This document shows, piece by piece, positions 1 to 8,326 of a stretch of 64,000 nucleotides of DNA (positions are counted from its first letter, which is position 1; each line of letters begins with the position of its first letter). The notes under the pieces were generated by a model that worked only from the letters and a program-made list of their open reading frames with translations, had not been told where the DNA came from and made no database searches. Position numbers and translations under genes: made by a program. Source of the stretch: Hyphomicrobiales bacterium (GTDB lineage: Bacteria > Pseudomonadota > Alphaproteobacteria > Rhizobiales > Aestuariivirgaceae); assembly GCA_016185245.1 (NCBI GenBank), contig JACPNZ010000051.1, positions 62,001 through 126,000 on the forward strand. Reading direction: 5' to 3'.

Positions 1-233
1 GACTGGACCCTTCGTGGTCCGTAGCGGTCGAGCAGTACGCCAAGCGGCAGCTGGAACAGGGCGAAGGCCCCAAGATAGGCGGCGGTGAGAAGTCCAAGCT
101 CGGCCGGCGAGAGGCCGGCATCGCGAACCAGATCGGGGGCCACCGCAGCATTCACCGCCCGCAGCAGGTAGGACATGAAATAGCCCGAGGCGAAGGGCAG
201 AAGGGCGGTGAAAACGATTCGAATGGGGCTCAT
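1..233 (-). CDS. MFS transporter, N-terminal part only
   Basis: Only the first 77 codons lie in the window; the gene continues beyond base 1. The peptide opens MSPIRIVFTALLPF, with a first membrane helix at about residues 5-25 and a second at about 45-68. It then carries DRYGPRR (69-75), the loop 2-3 signature motif A of the major facilitator superfamily. This identifies an inner-membrane secondary transporter, but the substrate cannot be read from this fragment. It is divergent from the amidotransferase gene at 349, with a 115-base intergenic region that may hold both promoters. Confidence 0.85.
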   Translation of the reverse strand, partial: MSPIRIVFTALLPFASGYFMSYLLRAVNAAVAPDLVRDAGLSPAELGLLTAAYLGAFALFQLPLGVLLDRYGPRRVQ

Positions 234-348
234 GAGGTGAAGCTTTTGTAATGGTCCCCTAACCGATTGCTGCGACAAATGCGACTATTGTGATTCGTAG
301 GGTCCAAACTATCTACGCCCCCTTCTCAGGGTTCAGGGAACGAAGCCG

Positions 349-1080
349 ATGATCAGACGCGCGCTGGCCTTCCAGCACATGGACGACGAGCCACCCGGGC
401 TGTTCGGGGAGTTCCTGCGCGAGCATGGCGCGGCACTCGATATCGTGATGCTGCACCGGGGCGAGGCGATCCCGTCGCTGGCTCCCTACGATCTGCTGCT
501 GGTGCTGGGCGGGGCCATGGATGTGTGGGAGACGGCCGCCCACCCCTGGCTCGTGCCCGAGAAGGCGGCGATCAAGGAATGGGCGATGAAGCGCAACCGG
601 CCGTTTCTCGGCATCTGCCTCGGATTGCAATTGCTGGCCGAAGCGCTCGGCGGCGAGGTGGGCAAGGCCCGCGCCGAGGTGGGGGTCGGCAAGGTGGGGC
701 TCAATGGGCTCGGCTTTCAGCATCCGGCGACGCGGGGCCTCAAGCCATCGTTTAAGGTCATGCAGTGGCACCATGCCGAGGTGACCAGGCTTCCGGCGGG
801 GGCTGAGGTGCTGGCGTCGTCGTCGGTGACGCCGGTGCAGATCATGAGTGTCGGACGCGACATGCTGGCGACCCAGTTCCATGCCGAGCTGACCCCGGCA
901 TTGATCGACCGCTGGGCCCATATCCCGCAATATCTGCATTGGCTCGACCAGGCGCTGGGTGAGAACGCCTATCAGCGGGTCAGGGCCGAGGCCCTGCCGC
1001 TGATGCCGCAGATGGCGCGGATGAGCCGCGCGCTGTTCGACAATCTGGTGGGCGGCCGGGCGATCCGGGCGGCGGCGTAA
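349..1080 (+). CDS. type 1 glutamine amidotransferase-like protein
   Basis: A 243-residue single-domain class I glutamine amidotransferase (GATase1, like the GMP synthase amidotransferase domain). The nucleophile elbow GICLGLQLL places the catalytic cysteine at C90, and QFHAE supplies H178 and E180, so the triad is intact. It would hydrolyse glutamine and pass ammonia to a partner, or act on a gamma-glutamyl compound as PuuD-type hydrolases do. No synthetase domain is fused or adjacent, so the acceptor is unknown. It stands alone, convergent with the AA_synth operon (stop codons 6 bases apart). Family is sure; substrate is not. Confidence 0.85.
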   Translation: MIRRALAFQHMDDEPPGLFGEFLREHGAALDIVMLHRGEAIPSLAPYDLLLVLGGAMDVWETAAHPWLVPEKAAIKEWAMKRNRPFLGICLGLQLLAEALGGEVGKARAEVGVGKVGLNGLGFQHPATRGLKPSFKVMQWHHAEVTRLPAGAEVLASSSVTPVQIMSVGRDMLATQFHAELTPALIDRWAHIPQYLHWLDQALGENAYQRVRAEALPLMPQMARMSRALFDNLVGGRAIRAAA

Positions 1081-1085
1081 GGGCG

Positions 1086-1670
1086 CTACCGCAGGCCGTC
1101 CTCACCCTTGATTTCGCTGGCCTTGAGGCCGCCGACGCGCGGCAAAGGTCGTCCGCCCGAGGTGACGGCGACGGCGACCATGATCTCATTGGCGCGGGGC
1201 GCGTCGTTCACCCGCACTTCCATGCCATCGAAGTGGCTGCGGACGAAGGCGGCGTCCTTGTGGCCCAAGGGAATGTCGAGGGCGACACCGAGGCCGCCAC
1301 GCTTCTTGGACGATGGGATGAGGGCCGCCCCCTTGCCCAGCAGTTTGCGGACGGGGGCGCCGAGCTTGGGGTGGAGAATGGCGGCGGCATGTTCAAGCTC
1401 GCCGTTCTCGCCCACCGCCGCAGCCTTGCCGTAGCTCTGAACCTCGGTGCCGGGAATGCCGAGCGCTGCCACGGCACGCTCGGCCAGAAGACCGCCCAGC
1501 TCCTCGCCCATGTCGATGAGAGCCGAGAGGTCTTCCCGGTAGATGCCGGCGAAGGGATTTTCGATCACCGCCACGGCGGCGGCGCGGCGGATGGGCGGCA
1601 CAACCGGCTGACCCTGCTCGGACAAGGTTTCGTCGACGAAGGTGACGAGTTTGCGGATCTTGGCTTTCAT
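1086..1670 (-). CDS. amino acid synthesis (AA_synth, DUF1185) family protein, second copy
   Basis: A 194-residue protein of the AA_synth family (PF06684). The one structurally studied family that I know of has a chorismate-mutase-like fold and was only suggested to work in amino acid metabolism; no reaction is established. The start is the ATG at 1668-1670, which overlaps the upstream paralogue's stop as ATGA, so translation is coupled. It has exactly the same length as the neighbour and shares NPFAG, VRSHFD, DAPRANEI and the C-terminal IKGEDGLR, so the two arose by tandem duplication. Last gene of the six-gene Mo-hydroxylase/reductase operon; probably a downstream enzyme of that pathway (inference). 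Confidence 0.85.
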   Translation of the reverse strand: MKAKIRKLVTFVDETLSEQGQPVVPPIRRAAAVAVIENPFAGIYREDLSALIDMGEELGGLLAERAVAALGIPGTEVQSYGKAAAVGENGELEHAAAILHPKLGAPVRKLLGKGAALIPSSKKRGGLGVALDIPLGHKDAAFVRSHFDGMEVRVNDAPRANEIMVAVAVTSGGRPLPRVGGLKASEIKGEDGLR

Positions 1671-2251
1671 CTCAACCCATCCTCTCCCTTGATGTCGGCC
1701 GCCGCAAGGCCGCCCATGCGGGCGTGAACCCGGGGCCCGGTGGTCATCACCAGGCCGAACACGATCTCGTTCGCACGAGGTGCATCGGGCACGCCCACTT
1801 CCATGGCGTCGAAGTGGCTGCGCACATAGGAAGCATCGATGTGGGTGATAGGGATATCGAGGCGGGCGCCGGGTCCGCCAACCTTCTTGGCCGAGGGCAC
1901 GATGGCCTTGGCGCCGCCCAGCACTTCGCGCATGGCGTAGCCTCCCGGCACATGCCACAGGGCGCCGTGCTCGATCTCGCCCGTCGCGCCAACGATTGAG
2001 CCCTTGCCGTAGCCTTGGATCGCCTTTGCCTCGCCGCCGAGTGCGGCCACCAGCCTTCGGGCCATGTCGATGCCCAAGGGCTTCAGGTCGTCCATGAAGG
2101 AGGCGATCTCAGCGTGGTAGCTCCCGGCGAAGGGATTGGCGATGACCGCGAGGATCGCCCCGCGCCTGAGGGGGGTTGCCGCCACCGGCCCGCCCTCGTG
2201 GAAAATCTCCTCGATCACCGTCAGAAACTTGCGGATCGTCACGTCAGCCAT
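1667..2251 (-). CDS. amino acid synthesis (AA_synth, DUF1185) family protein, first copy
   Basis: A 194-residue AA_synth (PF06684) protein starting MADVTIRKFL at the ATG 2249-2251. The start lies inside the last codons of the UPF0280 gene (8-base overlap), and the stop overlaps the second copy's ATG. Shared blocks with the second copy are NPFAG near residue 38, a YGK block in the middle, VRSHFD, DAPRANEI and the terminal KGEDGLR. The divergence between copies (for example GYGKGSIVGATGEIEH here against SYGKAAAVGENGELEH) suggests distinct subunits or activities rather than a recent duplication. Function unknown; context places it in N-heterocycle breakdown. Confidence 0.85.
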   Translation of the reverse strand: MADVTIRKFLTVIEEIFHEGGPVAATPLRRGAILAVIANPFAGSYHAEIASFMDDLKPLGIDMARRLVAALGGEAKAIQGYGKGSIVGATGEIEHGALWHVPGGYAMREVLGGAKAIVPSAKKVGGPGARLDIPITHIDASYVRSHFDAMEVGVPDAPRANEIVFGLVMTTGPRVHARMGGLAAADIKGEDGLR

Positions 2252-3113
2252 TGGCGGAAAGCCTTTGCTCGGGGCCCAGGGGAACCTGGCCCACGGTGCG
2301 GGTTTCGCCGGCCAGATGCAAGGCGCAGGCGATGACGAATTCACTTTCAATCATGGCTTCGGCCGCAGCCACGCCATGCTCAAGGGCCGCAGCGATCTCC
2401 GCCGGGGTGAGCGGACCCACGGCCCGCGTCACCAATCTCGCGCCGAGATCGCTATCGGGCTGGATGTCGGAAGCGGCAACCCGTGTCACCGCCGGATGGC
2501 CGGGAAGGTCGACGGCATTGGCGATGAGGGTCGCGGCCGCATCGGCGCCGCTCGCCGTTGCCGCCAGCACGGTGACGGCATCGGCGATGCCGAAGGAGAA
2601 GCTTCGCCCGCGCCAGCCGCTGGTGGCGATGCCGCGCACCGGATCGGTCCAGTGGATTAACGCATGGGTGAACAGGCAGGGCTCGTCCGGCCGGTCGACC
2701 ACGCCGACGCGATATTCCTGCCAGGGGGTCAAATGAATGGCGATATCGCCGCCGTCATTGACATGGGCGCGCTCGACCTCGGCGACGGTGACCATGGCAT
2801 AGAGGACTTCCTCGGCGACGGCGCCCGCCACCGCCGCCATCGGCGTAATGAAGGTGTGGCGAGAAAGATCGTAAGTCGCCCGCCACATGCGCCGGGCGAC
2901 GGACCCTTGCGGCAGAATATCGGTGGGAGCGCGCAACAGCGGCAGCTCGGTGCATAACTCGTCGAGGATGGTGGAGAAGCGGACGCGGGCTGCCTCATAG
3001 GCGCGGGCGACCTCGGCCTCCGGCCCGTCGGCGCCGACAATGAGATCGATGGGGCCGTCGTGCAGGTGCATCCGGCGACCGCCGGGCAGCATGGCGACCT
3101 GCAGGCGATTCAC
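2244..3113 (-). CDS. UPF0280 family (ApbE-like) protein
   Basis: A 289-residue member of UPF0280, a branch of the ApbE (FAD:protein FMN transferase) superfamily. The start is a GTG at 3111-3113 sharing bases with the TGA of the preceding reductase gene (GTGA), so the two are translationally coupled. No ATG is available near this point. ApbE enzymes attach FMN to threonine or serine of target flavoproteins. The clostridial 6-hydroxynicotinate reductase is known to carry covalent flavin, and the gene directly upstream encodes its homologue, so this protein is a good candidate for that modification. That role is inferred; UPF0280 has no assigned activity. Confidence 0.8.
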   Translation of the reverse strand: MNRLQVAMLPGGRRMHLHDGPIDLIVGADGPEAEVARAYEAARVRFSTILDELCTELPLLRAPTDILPQGSVARRMWRATYDLSRHTFITPMAAVAGAVAEEVLYAMVTVAEVERAHVNDGGDIAIHLTPWQEYRVGVVDRPDEPCLFTHALIHWTDPVRGIATSGWRGRSFSFGIADAVTVLAATASGADAAATLIANAVDLPGHPAVTRVAASDIQPDSDLGARLVTRAVGPLTPAEIAAALEHGVAAAEAMIESEFVIACALHLAGETRTVGQVPLGPEQRLSANG

Positions 3114-4561
3114 GGCGCGGCCTTGAGGGGCCAGGGATTGTCGGGGTGCGGACCGATCAGCCGGCGGCCATCGCCGGCCATTTCGCGCACGCTGCGGATA
3201 TTCTCCATGTGGCCGCCGAGGACCGCGTAATCGTCGCGGCGCAGGGTGAATTCGATGGGTGCGACAAGGGCCGGGGTGGGCACATAGCCGAAGGCATTGG
3301 CGGGAAGCCGGGTGACATCGACCATGAAGGTGATGCCGCCGCCCGGCCAGACATAGACGGGGGCGCCGCCGCAGGTGACGCGGGTGCGCTCGTCCTTGAC
3401 CGAGCGGGTGAGGCGCACCGGATTTTCGGTGACGCCGGCGCGCAGCGATCCGCCGGCACCGCCCATGAACAAGACCGTGGTCAGCGCCGGCTCGCAGTTC
3501 TCGGCGATGCGCTCGACGGATAGCTTGAGGGGCGCCGGCATTTCCCTTTCGACCGGCCGGAGCTCGCCATCCAGTTCGAAATAGGCGAAATGCTCGCCGG
3601 TGGTCGAGACCATCAGCATACGCAAGCCGGGCCAGGCTTCCTTCGAATCGAAGGGCCTGAGGATGGTCAGGGGATCGGAGAGATCGGTGCCGCCCCAGCC
3701 GGTGCCGGGCTGGGCCACCTTGAAATAGCGCCCCGGCGTGGACCGGTGTCCCTTCATGCGGATGCCGGTTTCGGGCACGCCGAGAAACTTGCCGGCCTGA
3801 TGCTCCGACAGCACTCCGGTGATGTGATCGTCGACCACCACCACCTCGTCGACATGGCCCTGCCATTGCCTGGCGAAAAGGCCGATGGTGGCGGAGCCGC
3901 AGCCCACCCGCATGCGCTCCTCCAGCACGCCATTGATGATTGGCGGCTTGCCCGCCTCGATCGTCACCCTGGCGCCGCCATCGACGCTGGCATCGACCGG
4001 CTTGCCGTTGCACAGATCGAGGAGCGCCTCGCAAGTGACGCGGCCCTCCTTCTTGGAACCGCCGGTCAGATGGCGGACCCCACCCAAGGACAGCATCTGG
4101 GAGCCATACTCGGCGGTCGTCACATGGCCCACCTGCTCGCCGGCAACGCGCACGGCAGCGCATTCGGGCCCCAGATGCCGGTCGGTGTCGATCTTCACCT
4201 TGACGCCGCAATAGCTGAAAATGCCTTCGGTGACGACGGTCACCATGTCGACGCCGTCGACTTCGGCGGCGACGATGAAGGGGGCGGGCTTGTAGTCGGG
4301 ATAGGTGGTGCCGGCGCCGATAGCGGTCACAAAGGTCGAGCCCGGCTCGATCATGCGGCCATCCCAGTCGCGGCTGCGCTCGAGGAAGGAGACGACCTTG
4401 CCGCCGCCCGCGATGGTCTTCTCGAGCAGCACATGGGGATCGACGCGCACCAGATTGCCGCCGATATTGGCATAGCGGTCGCAGGCGCCGCGCAGTCCAT
4501 CGCGGATGTAGCACAGCACCGGACAGGCATCGCAGCGGATCTTGCCGTCGGTGTCGCTCAT
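3110..4561 (-). CDS. 6-hydroxynicotinate reductase-like flavo-iron-sulfur protein
   Basis: A 483-residue protein resembling 6-hydroxynicotinate reductase, which in Eubacterium barkeri reduces 6-hydroxynicotinate to tetrahydro-6-oxonicotinate with ferredoxin and contains covalent flavin plus Fe-S clusters. The N-terminus has C10, C13, C17 and C27 (CxxC-x3-C-x9-C), suited to a 4Fe-4S cluster. Other cysteines lie near 118, 134, 177, 184 and 221. VGCGSATIG at 219-227 contains GSAT (222-225), loosely like an ApbE flavinylation site. ATG at 4559-4561 overlaps the hydroxylase stop. The pairing with a molybdenum hydroxylase matches the nicotinate pathway order, but the true substrate is not proven and no enamidase gene is present. 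Confidence 0.75.
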   Translation of the reverse strand: MSDTDGKIRCDACPVLCYIRDGLRGACDRYANIGGNLVRVDPHVLLEKTIAGGGKVVSFLERSRDWDGRMIEPGSTFVTAIGAGTTYPDYKPAPFIVAAEVDGVDMVTVVTEGIFSYCGVKVKIDTDRHLGPECAAVRVAGEQVGHVTTAEYGSQMLSLGGVRHLTGGSKKEGRVTCEALLDLCNGKPVDASVDGGARVTIEAGKPPIINGVLEERMRVGCGSATIGLFARQWQGHVDEVVVVDDHITGVLSEHQAGKFLGVPETGIRMKGHRSTPGRYFKVAQPGTGWGGTDLSDPLTILRPFDSKEAWPGLRMLMVSTTGEHFAYFELDGELRPVEREMPAPLKLSVERIAENCEPALTTVLFMGGAGGSLRAGVTENPVRLTRSVKDERTRVTCGGAPVYVWPGGGITFMVDVTRLPANAFGYVPTPALVAPIEFTLRRDDYAVLGGHMENIRSVREMAGDGRRLIGPHPDNPWPLKAAP

Positions 4562-7305
4562 GCTGAACCTCCCCTGGCCTTGATGGCGGCGAGCACCCGG
4601 TCGGGCGTTGCCGGGGTTCTGGTCATACGCGCTCCGCTAGCTCGAGCAATGGCGTTGAGAATGGCGGGGGCGGTGGGGATCAAGGCCTGCTCGCCCACCC
4701 CCTTGGCGCCGAAGGGTCCGACCGAGGAGGCGCATTCGATCAAGATCGAGCGGACCGGCGGTACGTCGCCGATTGTCGGTATCAGGTAGTCGTGCAGGTT
4801 CTCGCCGCCGCCGGGGATGAATTCCTCCATCAGTGCCATGCCGATGCCTTGTGCGACACCACCCTCGATCTGGCCTTCGACAAGCACCGGATTGATGGCG
4901 CGGCCGACGTCATGGGCGGCGGTGACTGAAAGCACTTTCACCGTGCCGAGGCGCATGTCGACCTCGACCTCGGCCAGATGGGCGCCGAAGCCATAGACGG
5001 CATAGGGCGAGCCCTGGCCGTCGGCGTCGAGCGGCGTGGTCGGGGGATCGAAGCTTTCCTCCGCACACAGAACATAGCCGAAGCGGTCGGTGGCCAGGCT
5101 GGCGAGGGCCACAGCCCTGAGCAGATGCTGGTCGCGCACCAGGATCGAGCCCGCTGCGATCTCGATGGCGGCATCGGGCCCGGCATTGGCCAGCCGCAGC
5201 ATGGCATGGCGGAGTGCGCGGCCCGCCCGTTCCGCCGCCTTTCCCGAAACGAAGGTCTGGCGCGAGGCCGAGGTCTTGCCGCAGTCGGGTGTGAGATCGG
5301 TATCGGCGGAGACGAGATCGACGAGCCCCAAAGGCAGGCCTACGGCATCGGCGGCGATCTGGGCGATCACCGTGTTGGAGCCCTGGCCGATGTCGACGGC
5401 CCCCTGGTGCAGCGCCAGCCTTCCATCGGCTTTGAGGCCGAGGCGGATGGTCGAAGGATTGGGCAGCGAAGTGTTGCCGCAGCCATAGAGCATGCCGGCG
5501 ACGCCGGCGCCGCACCGGCGCATGGGGTTTGCCGCGTTGTGGGCGGTGGCGGCGCGGTTTGCCTCCGTCCAATGGGGGCGGAGTGCCTCGAAGCACTGGC
5601 GAATGCCGACGCCGTCGCCCAAAACCTGGCCGGTCACCGTCGGCGTATCATTGCCGAGGGCGTTGGCGATACGGAATTCCAAGGGATCGATGCCGAGCCT
5701 GTCGGCCAGCATGTCGAGGAGCTGTTCCTGAGCGATCACCGTCTGGGGCACGCCGAAGCCGCGGAAGGCGCCGGCCGGCACGCAGTGGGTGAGCACGGCG
5801 CGGGAGATTGCGCGATAGTTCGGCACCACATAGGGGCCGGCCGCATGGACCGGCACCCGGTTGGCGACGGTGGGGCCCCAGGAGGCATAGGCGCCAGTGT
5901 TGAACTCGCCCGAAAAATCCATGGCGAGGAGGCGGCCATCGCGGCCGGCGGCGATCGCCGAACGCATGCGGGCGGGATGGCGCTTGGTGGTCGCGGCAAT
6001 CGATTCCGGCCGCGTATAGACCATGGCGCAGGGCTTTTCCGTCGCCCATGCGGCAAGGGCGACAAAGGGCTGCACCGAAAGATCGAGCTTGGAGCCGAAG
6101 CCGCCACCGCAGGCCGAGGGGACGATGCGCACGTCTTCGGGGGCAATACCGAGGATCGCCGCCGTATCGTTGCGGTCGAGATAGGGCGACTGGGTGGAGA
6201 CGGTCATTTCCAGGCGATTGCCGATACGCCTGGCCCAGCCTGCCTCGGGCTCGACATAGGCATGTTCGACAAAGCCCGTTTCGAAGGTGCCCTCGACGCG
6301 GCAGGGCGCGGCGGCCATGGCTTTCTCGACATCGCCCCTCGACACGCGGCCCTCGATCAGCACGTTGCCGGGACGGCTTGGATGCAGAAGCGGCGCATCG
6401 GGGCTGAGTGCATCGTCGATGGAGAGGTGCTCCGGCAGCTCGTTCCAGGCGACCGGAAAGCCCGCGAGATCGAGGTGGGCGACGGCCTCCCTCTCGCCCA
6501 CCACGGCGGCGATGGCCTCGCCCTTGAAGCGGGTTTCGGCGGTGGCGAAGACCGGCTGGTCGGCGAAGGCCGGTATGACGCCGAAGAGATTGCGGCCGGG
6601 CACGTCCAAGGCCGTCAGCACACGGACGATGCCGGGATGGGATTTGAGCCATGGGCCGATCTCGCCGAGCACGAAGCCGGCACGGTGATGGGGGGCGCGG
6701 ATCGCCCTGACGTAGAGCGCATCGGCGGGAATGGCATCGGCACCGAAGGACTCGCGGCCGTTAATCTTCGCTTCGCCGTCGAGGCGCTCGATGCGGCTGC
6801 CGACGGCGCGGCCGGCGGCGGGCATCGGAGTTTTCGCCACGGTGCCGTCGCAGGCGGCTTCGACGCCAGCGATGATCTTGCGGTAGCCGGTGCAGCGGCA
6901 GAGAACGCCACCCAGCGCCTCGGCGATTTCGCCAGCGGCGGGACGCGGCAAAGTTTCGAGAAGAGCGGCGGCGGCGACCAGCATTCCGGGCGTGCAGATG
7001 CCGCACTGGGCGGCACCGTGGGCGAGGAAGGCGGCCTGCAGGTCGGCCCCTTTGCGCGTCTCACCGGCAAGGCCCTCGATGGTGACGACGCGGGCGCCTG
7101 CGACCTGAGCTGCCGCAACGAGGCAGGCGCAGACGGGGGCGCCATCGAGCAGCACGGTGCAGGCGCCGCAATCGCCGGCATCGCAGCCCACCTTGGTACC
7201 GGTGAGGCCGAAGCCGTCACGCAGCAGCACGGTGAGGCGCGTCGCCGGGGCTACCGTCGTTTGCGCCAGCTCGCCATTGAGGGTGAAGCGGATGGGCTCA
7301 CCCAA
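4558..7305 (-). CDS. molybdenum hydroxylase: fused 2Fe-2S and molybdopterin subunits
   Basis: A 915-residue xanthine oxidase-family protein in which the usual small Fe-S and large Mo subunits are one chain. Cluster ligands are C41, C46, C49, C61 (plant-type) and C101, C104, C136, C138. The molybdopterin domain (about 165-915) has CGGGFGSK, GAFRGFGVPQ and a C-terminal FGAKGVGEQ with the catalytic glutamate. The FAD subunit is the gene just upstream. No ATG fits the N-terminus. I chose the TTG at 7303-7305, 9 bases after GGAG and 4 bases after the upstream stop; an ATG at 7392 would force an 83-base overlap. It would hydroxylate an N-heterocycle or aldehyde; nicotinate or a relative is likely from context. 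Confidence 0.85.
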   Translation of the reverse strand: MGEPIRFTLNGELAQTTVAPATRLTVLLRDGFGLTGTKVGCDAGDCGACTVLLDGAPVCACLVAAAQVAGARVVTIEGLAGETRKGADLQAAFLAHGAAQCGICTPGMLVAAAALLETLPRPAAGEIAEALGGVLCRCTGYRKIIAGVEAACDGTVAKTPMPAAGRAVGSRIERLDGEAKINGRESFGADAIPADALYVRAIRAPHHRAGFVLGEIGPWLKSHPGIVRVLTALDVPGRNLFGVIPAFADQPVFATAETRFKGEAIAAVVGEREAVAHLDLAGFPVAWNELPEHLSIDDALSPDAPLLHPSRPGNVLIEGRVSRGDVEKAMAAAPCRVEGTFETGFVEHAYVEPEAGWARRIGNRLEMTVSTQSPYLDRNDTAAILGIAPEDVRIVPSACGGGFGSKLDLSVQPFVALAAWATEKPCAMVYTRPESIAATTKRHPARMRSAIAAGRDGRLLAMDFSGEFNTGAYASWGPTVANRVPVHAAGPYVVPNYRAISRAVLTHCVPAGAFRGFGVPQTVIAQEQLLDMLADRLGIDPLEFRIANALGNDTPTVTGQVLGDGVGIRQCFEALRPHWTEANRAATAHNAANPMRRCGAGVAGMLYGCGNTSLPNPSTIRLGLKADGRLALHQGAVDIGQGSNTVIAQIAADAVGLPLGLVDLVSADTDLTPDCGKTSASRQTFVSGKAAERAGRALRHAMLRLANAGPDAAIEIAAGSILVRDQHLLRAVALASLATDRFGYVLCAEESFDPPTTPLDADGQGSPYAVYGFGAHLAEVEVDMRLGTVKVLSVTAAHDVGRAINPVLVEGQIEGGVAQGIGMALMEEFIPGGGENLHDYLIPTIGDVPPVRSILIECASSVGPFGAKGVGEQALIPTAPAILNAIARASGARMTRTPATPDRVLAAIKARGGSA

Positions 7306-7309
7306 GGGG

Positions 7310-8143
7310 TTATGCTCCCGCGGCGCGGTCGAGCGCCCGGCCGATGAGTTCAAGTGCTGCACCCTTCCGGTAGGCGGCCGTGGCGCGGACATCGTCGATC
7401 GGGGTGAGCGAGGAAATGTGTTTTGGTTTCACTTGTGTCGATGGCCTGATGCCCGGGGCGAGGTCTTCGAGATCGCGTTCGAGACCTGGAAGCCGCTGGG
7501 CCACGGCCGAGGCCGAGCCGACAGCCACCCGGACATCGGTGAGTTGTCCCTTGCCGTCGCGCCCGACGCTGGCCGCCACCATGACGATGGAGATGACCAG
7601 ATAGCGCCGGGCACCAAGCTTGACGAAGGCCGAGCGTTGGGTTTCCACCGGACGCGGCACCAGGATGCTCGCCAGAATTTCGCCGGGCTGAAGGGCGGTG
7701 CGGCGATAGCCGGTGATGAAGGATGACAGCGGCAGGCGGCGAAAGCCGCTGGGGCCGGCCAGTTCCACCTCGGCATCAAGGGTGAGAAGCGGCGGCACGC
7801 CGTCGGCGGCGGGCGAGGCGTTGCACAGATTGCCGGCGACGGTGCCTCGGTTCTGGATCTGCAGCGAGCCCACTTCGCGGGCGGCCTCTTTCAGGCAATC
7901 GAAGGCGGGCGGCAGGCGGGCCGCGATCACCTCGCTCCAAGTGGTGGCGCCGCCGATCCTGATCCAGTCACGCTCGATGACGATGCCGCGCATCTCGGTG
8001 ACGCCCGAGAGATCGACGATCGCCTCCGGCAGGGGCTGGCCGACATGGGCCGGATAGACATCGGTGCCGCCGGCAAGGAGAAGGGCATGGCCTTGGGATA
8101 GGGCCGCGACCGCCTCCTGCAATGTCCGGGGCCGCGCGTACAC
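7310..8143 (-). CDS. FAD-binding subunit of the molybdenum hydroxylase (CoxM/XdhB-like)
   Basis: A 277-residue FAD domain protein of the CO dehydrogenase medium-subunit type. LLAGGTDVYP (about 22-31) and QNRGTVAGNLCNASPAAD (about 100-117) are the two pyrophosphate-binding motifs; TPIDDVRATAAYR is the typical C-terminal block. The start is the GTG at 8141-8143, 7 bases after a strong GGAGGAAG ribosome site; longer reading to 8266 has no such support. First gene of the operon. It transfers electrons from the Fe-S domain of the next gene product to an acceptor. Confidence 0.88.
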   Translation of the reverse strand: MYARPRTLQEAVAALSQGHALLLAGGTDVYPAHVGQPLPEAIVDLSGVTEMRGIVIERDWIRIGGATTWSEVIAARLPPAFDCLKEAAREVGSLQIQNRGTVAGNLCNASPAADGVPPLLTLDAEVELAGPSGFRRLPLSSFITGYRRTALQPGEILASILVPRPVETQRSAFVKLGARRYLVISIVMVAASVGRDGKGQLTDVRVAVGSASAVAQRLPGLERDLEDLAPGIRPSTQVKPKHISSLTPIDDVRATAAYRKGAALELIGRALDRAAGA

Positions 8144-8326
8144 TTGTCTTCCTCCGTGGCGGTGGAGCGAAACGCTCCCCCGGCCGGTAAAAGTGTCGCG
8201 CGCAGGCCTGGGCCTGTCAAGCGCCAGGAACCGCCACCCCGCATGCGGAAATGCCAGCCGATTCAAATTGCTAACGGCGGGGACTGATCTTATTCTCGGG
8301 CCGGCGGAATTCCGGGGGGAAGCCTG

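Noticed and set aside
288-315. TTGTGA-16-TATCTA as a promoter for the amidotransferase gene
   Set aside because: The -10 matches consensus at only three of six positions; not strong enough to annotate.
4978-7347. A 789-codon open frame on the plus strand opposite the molybdenum hydroxylase
   Set aside because: Antisense shadow of a high-GC gene; no family motif, and the minus frame carries all Fe-S and molybdopterin signatures.
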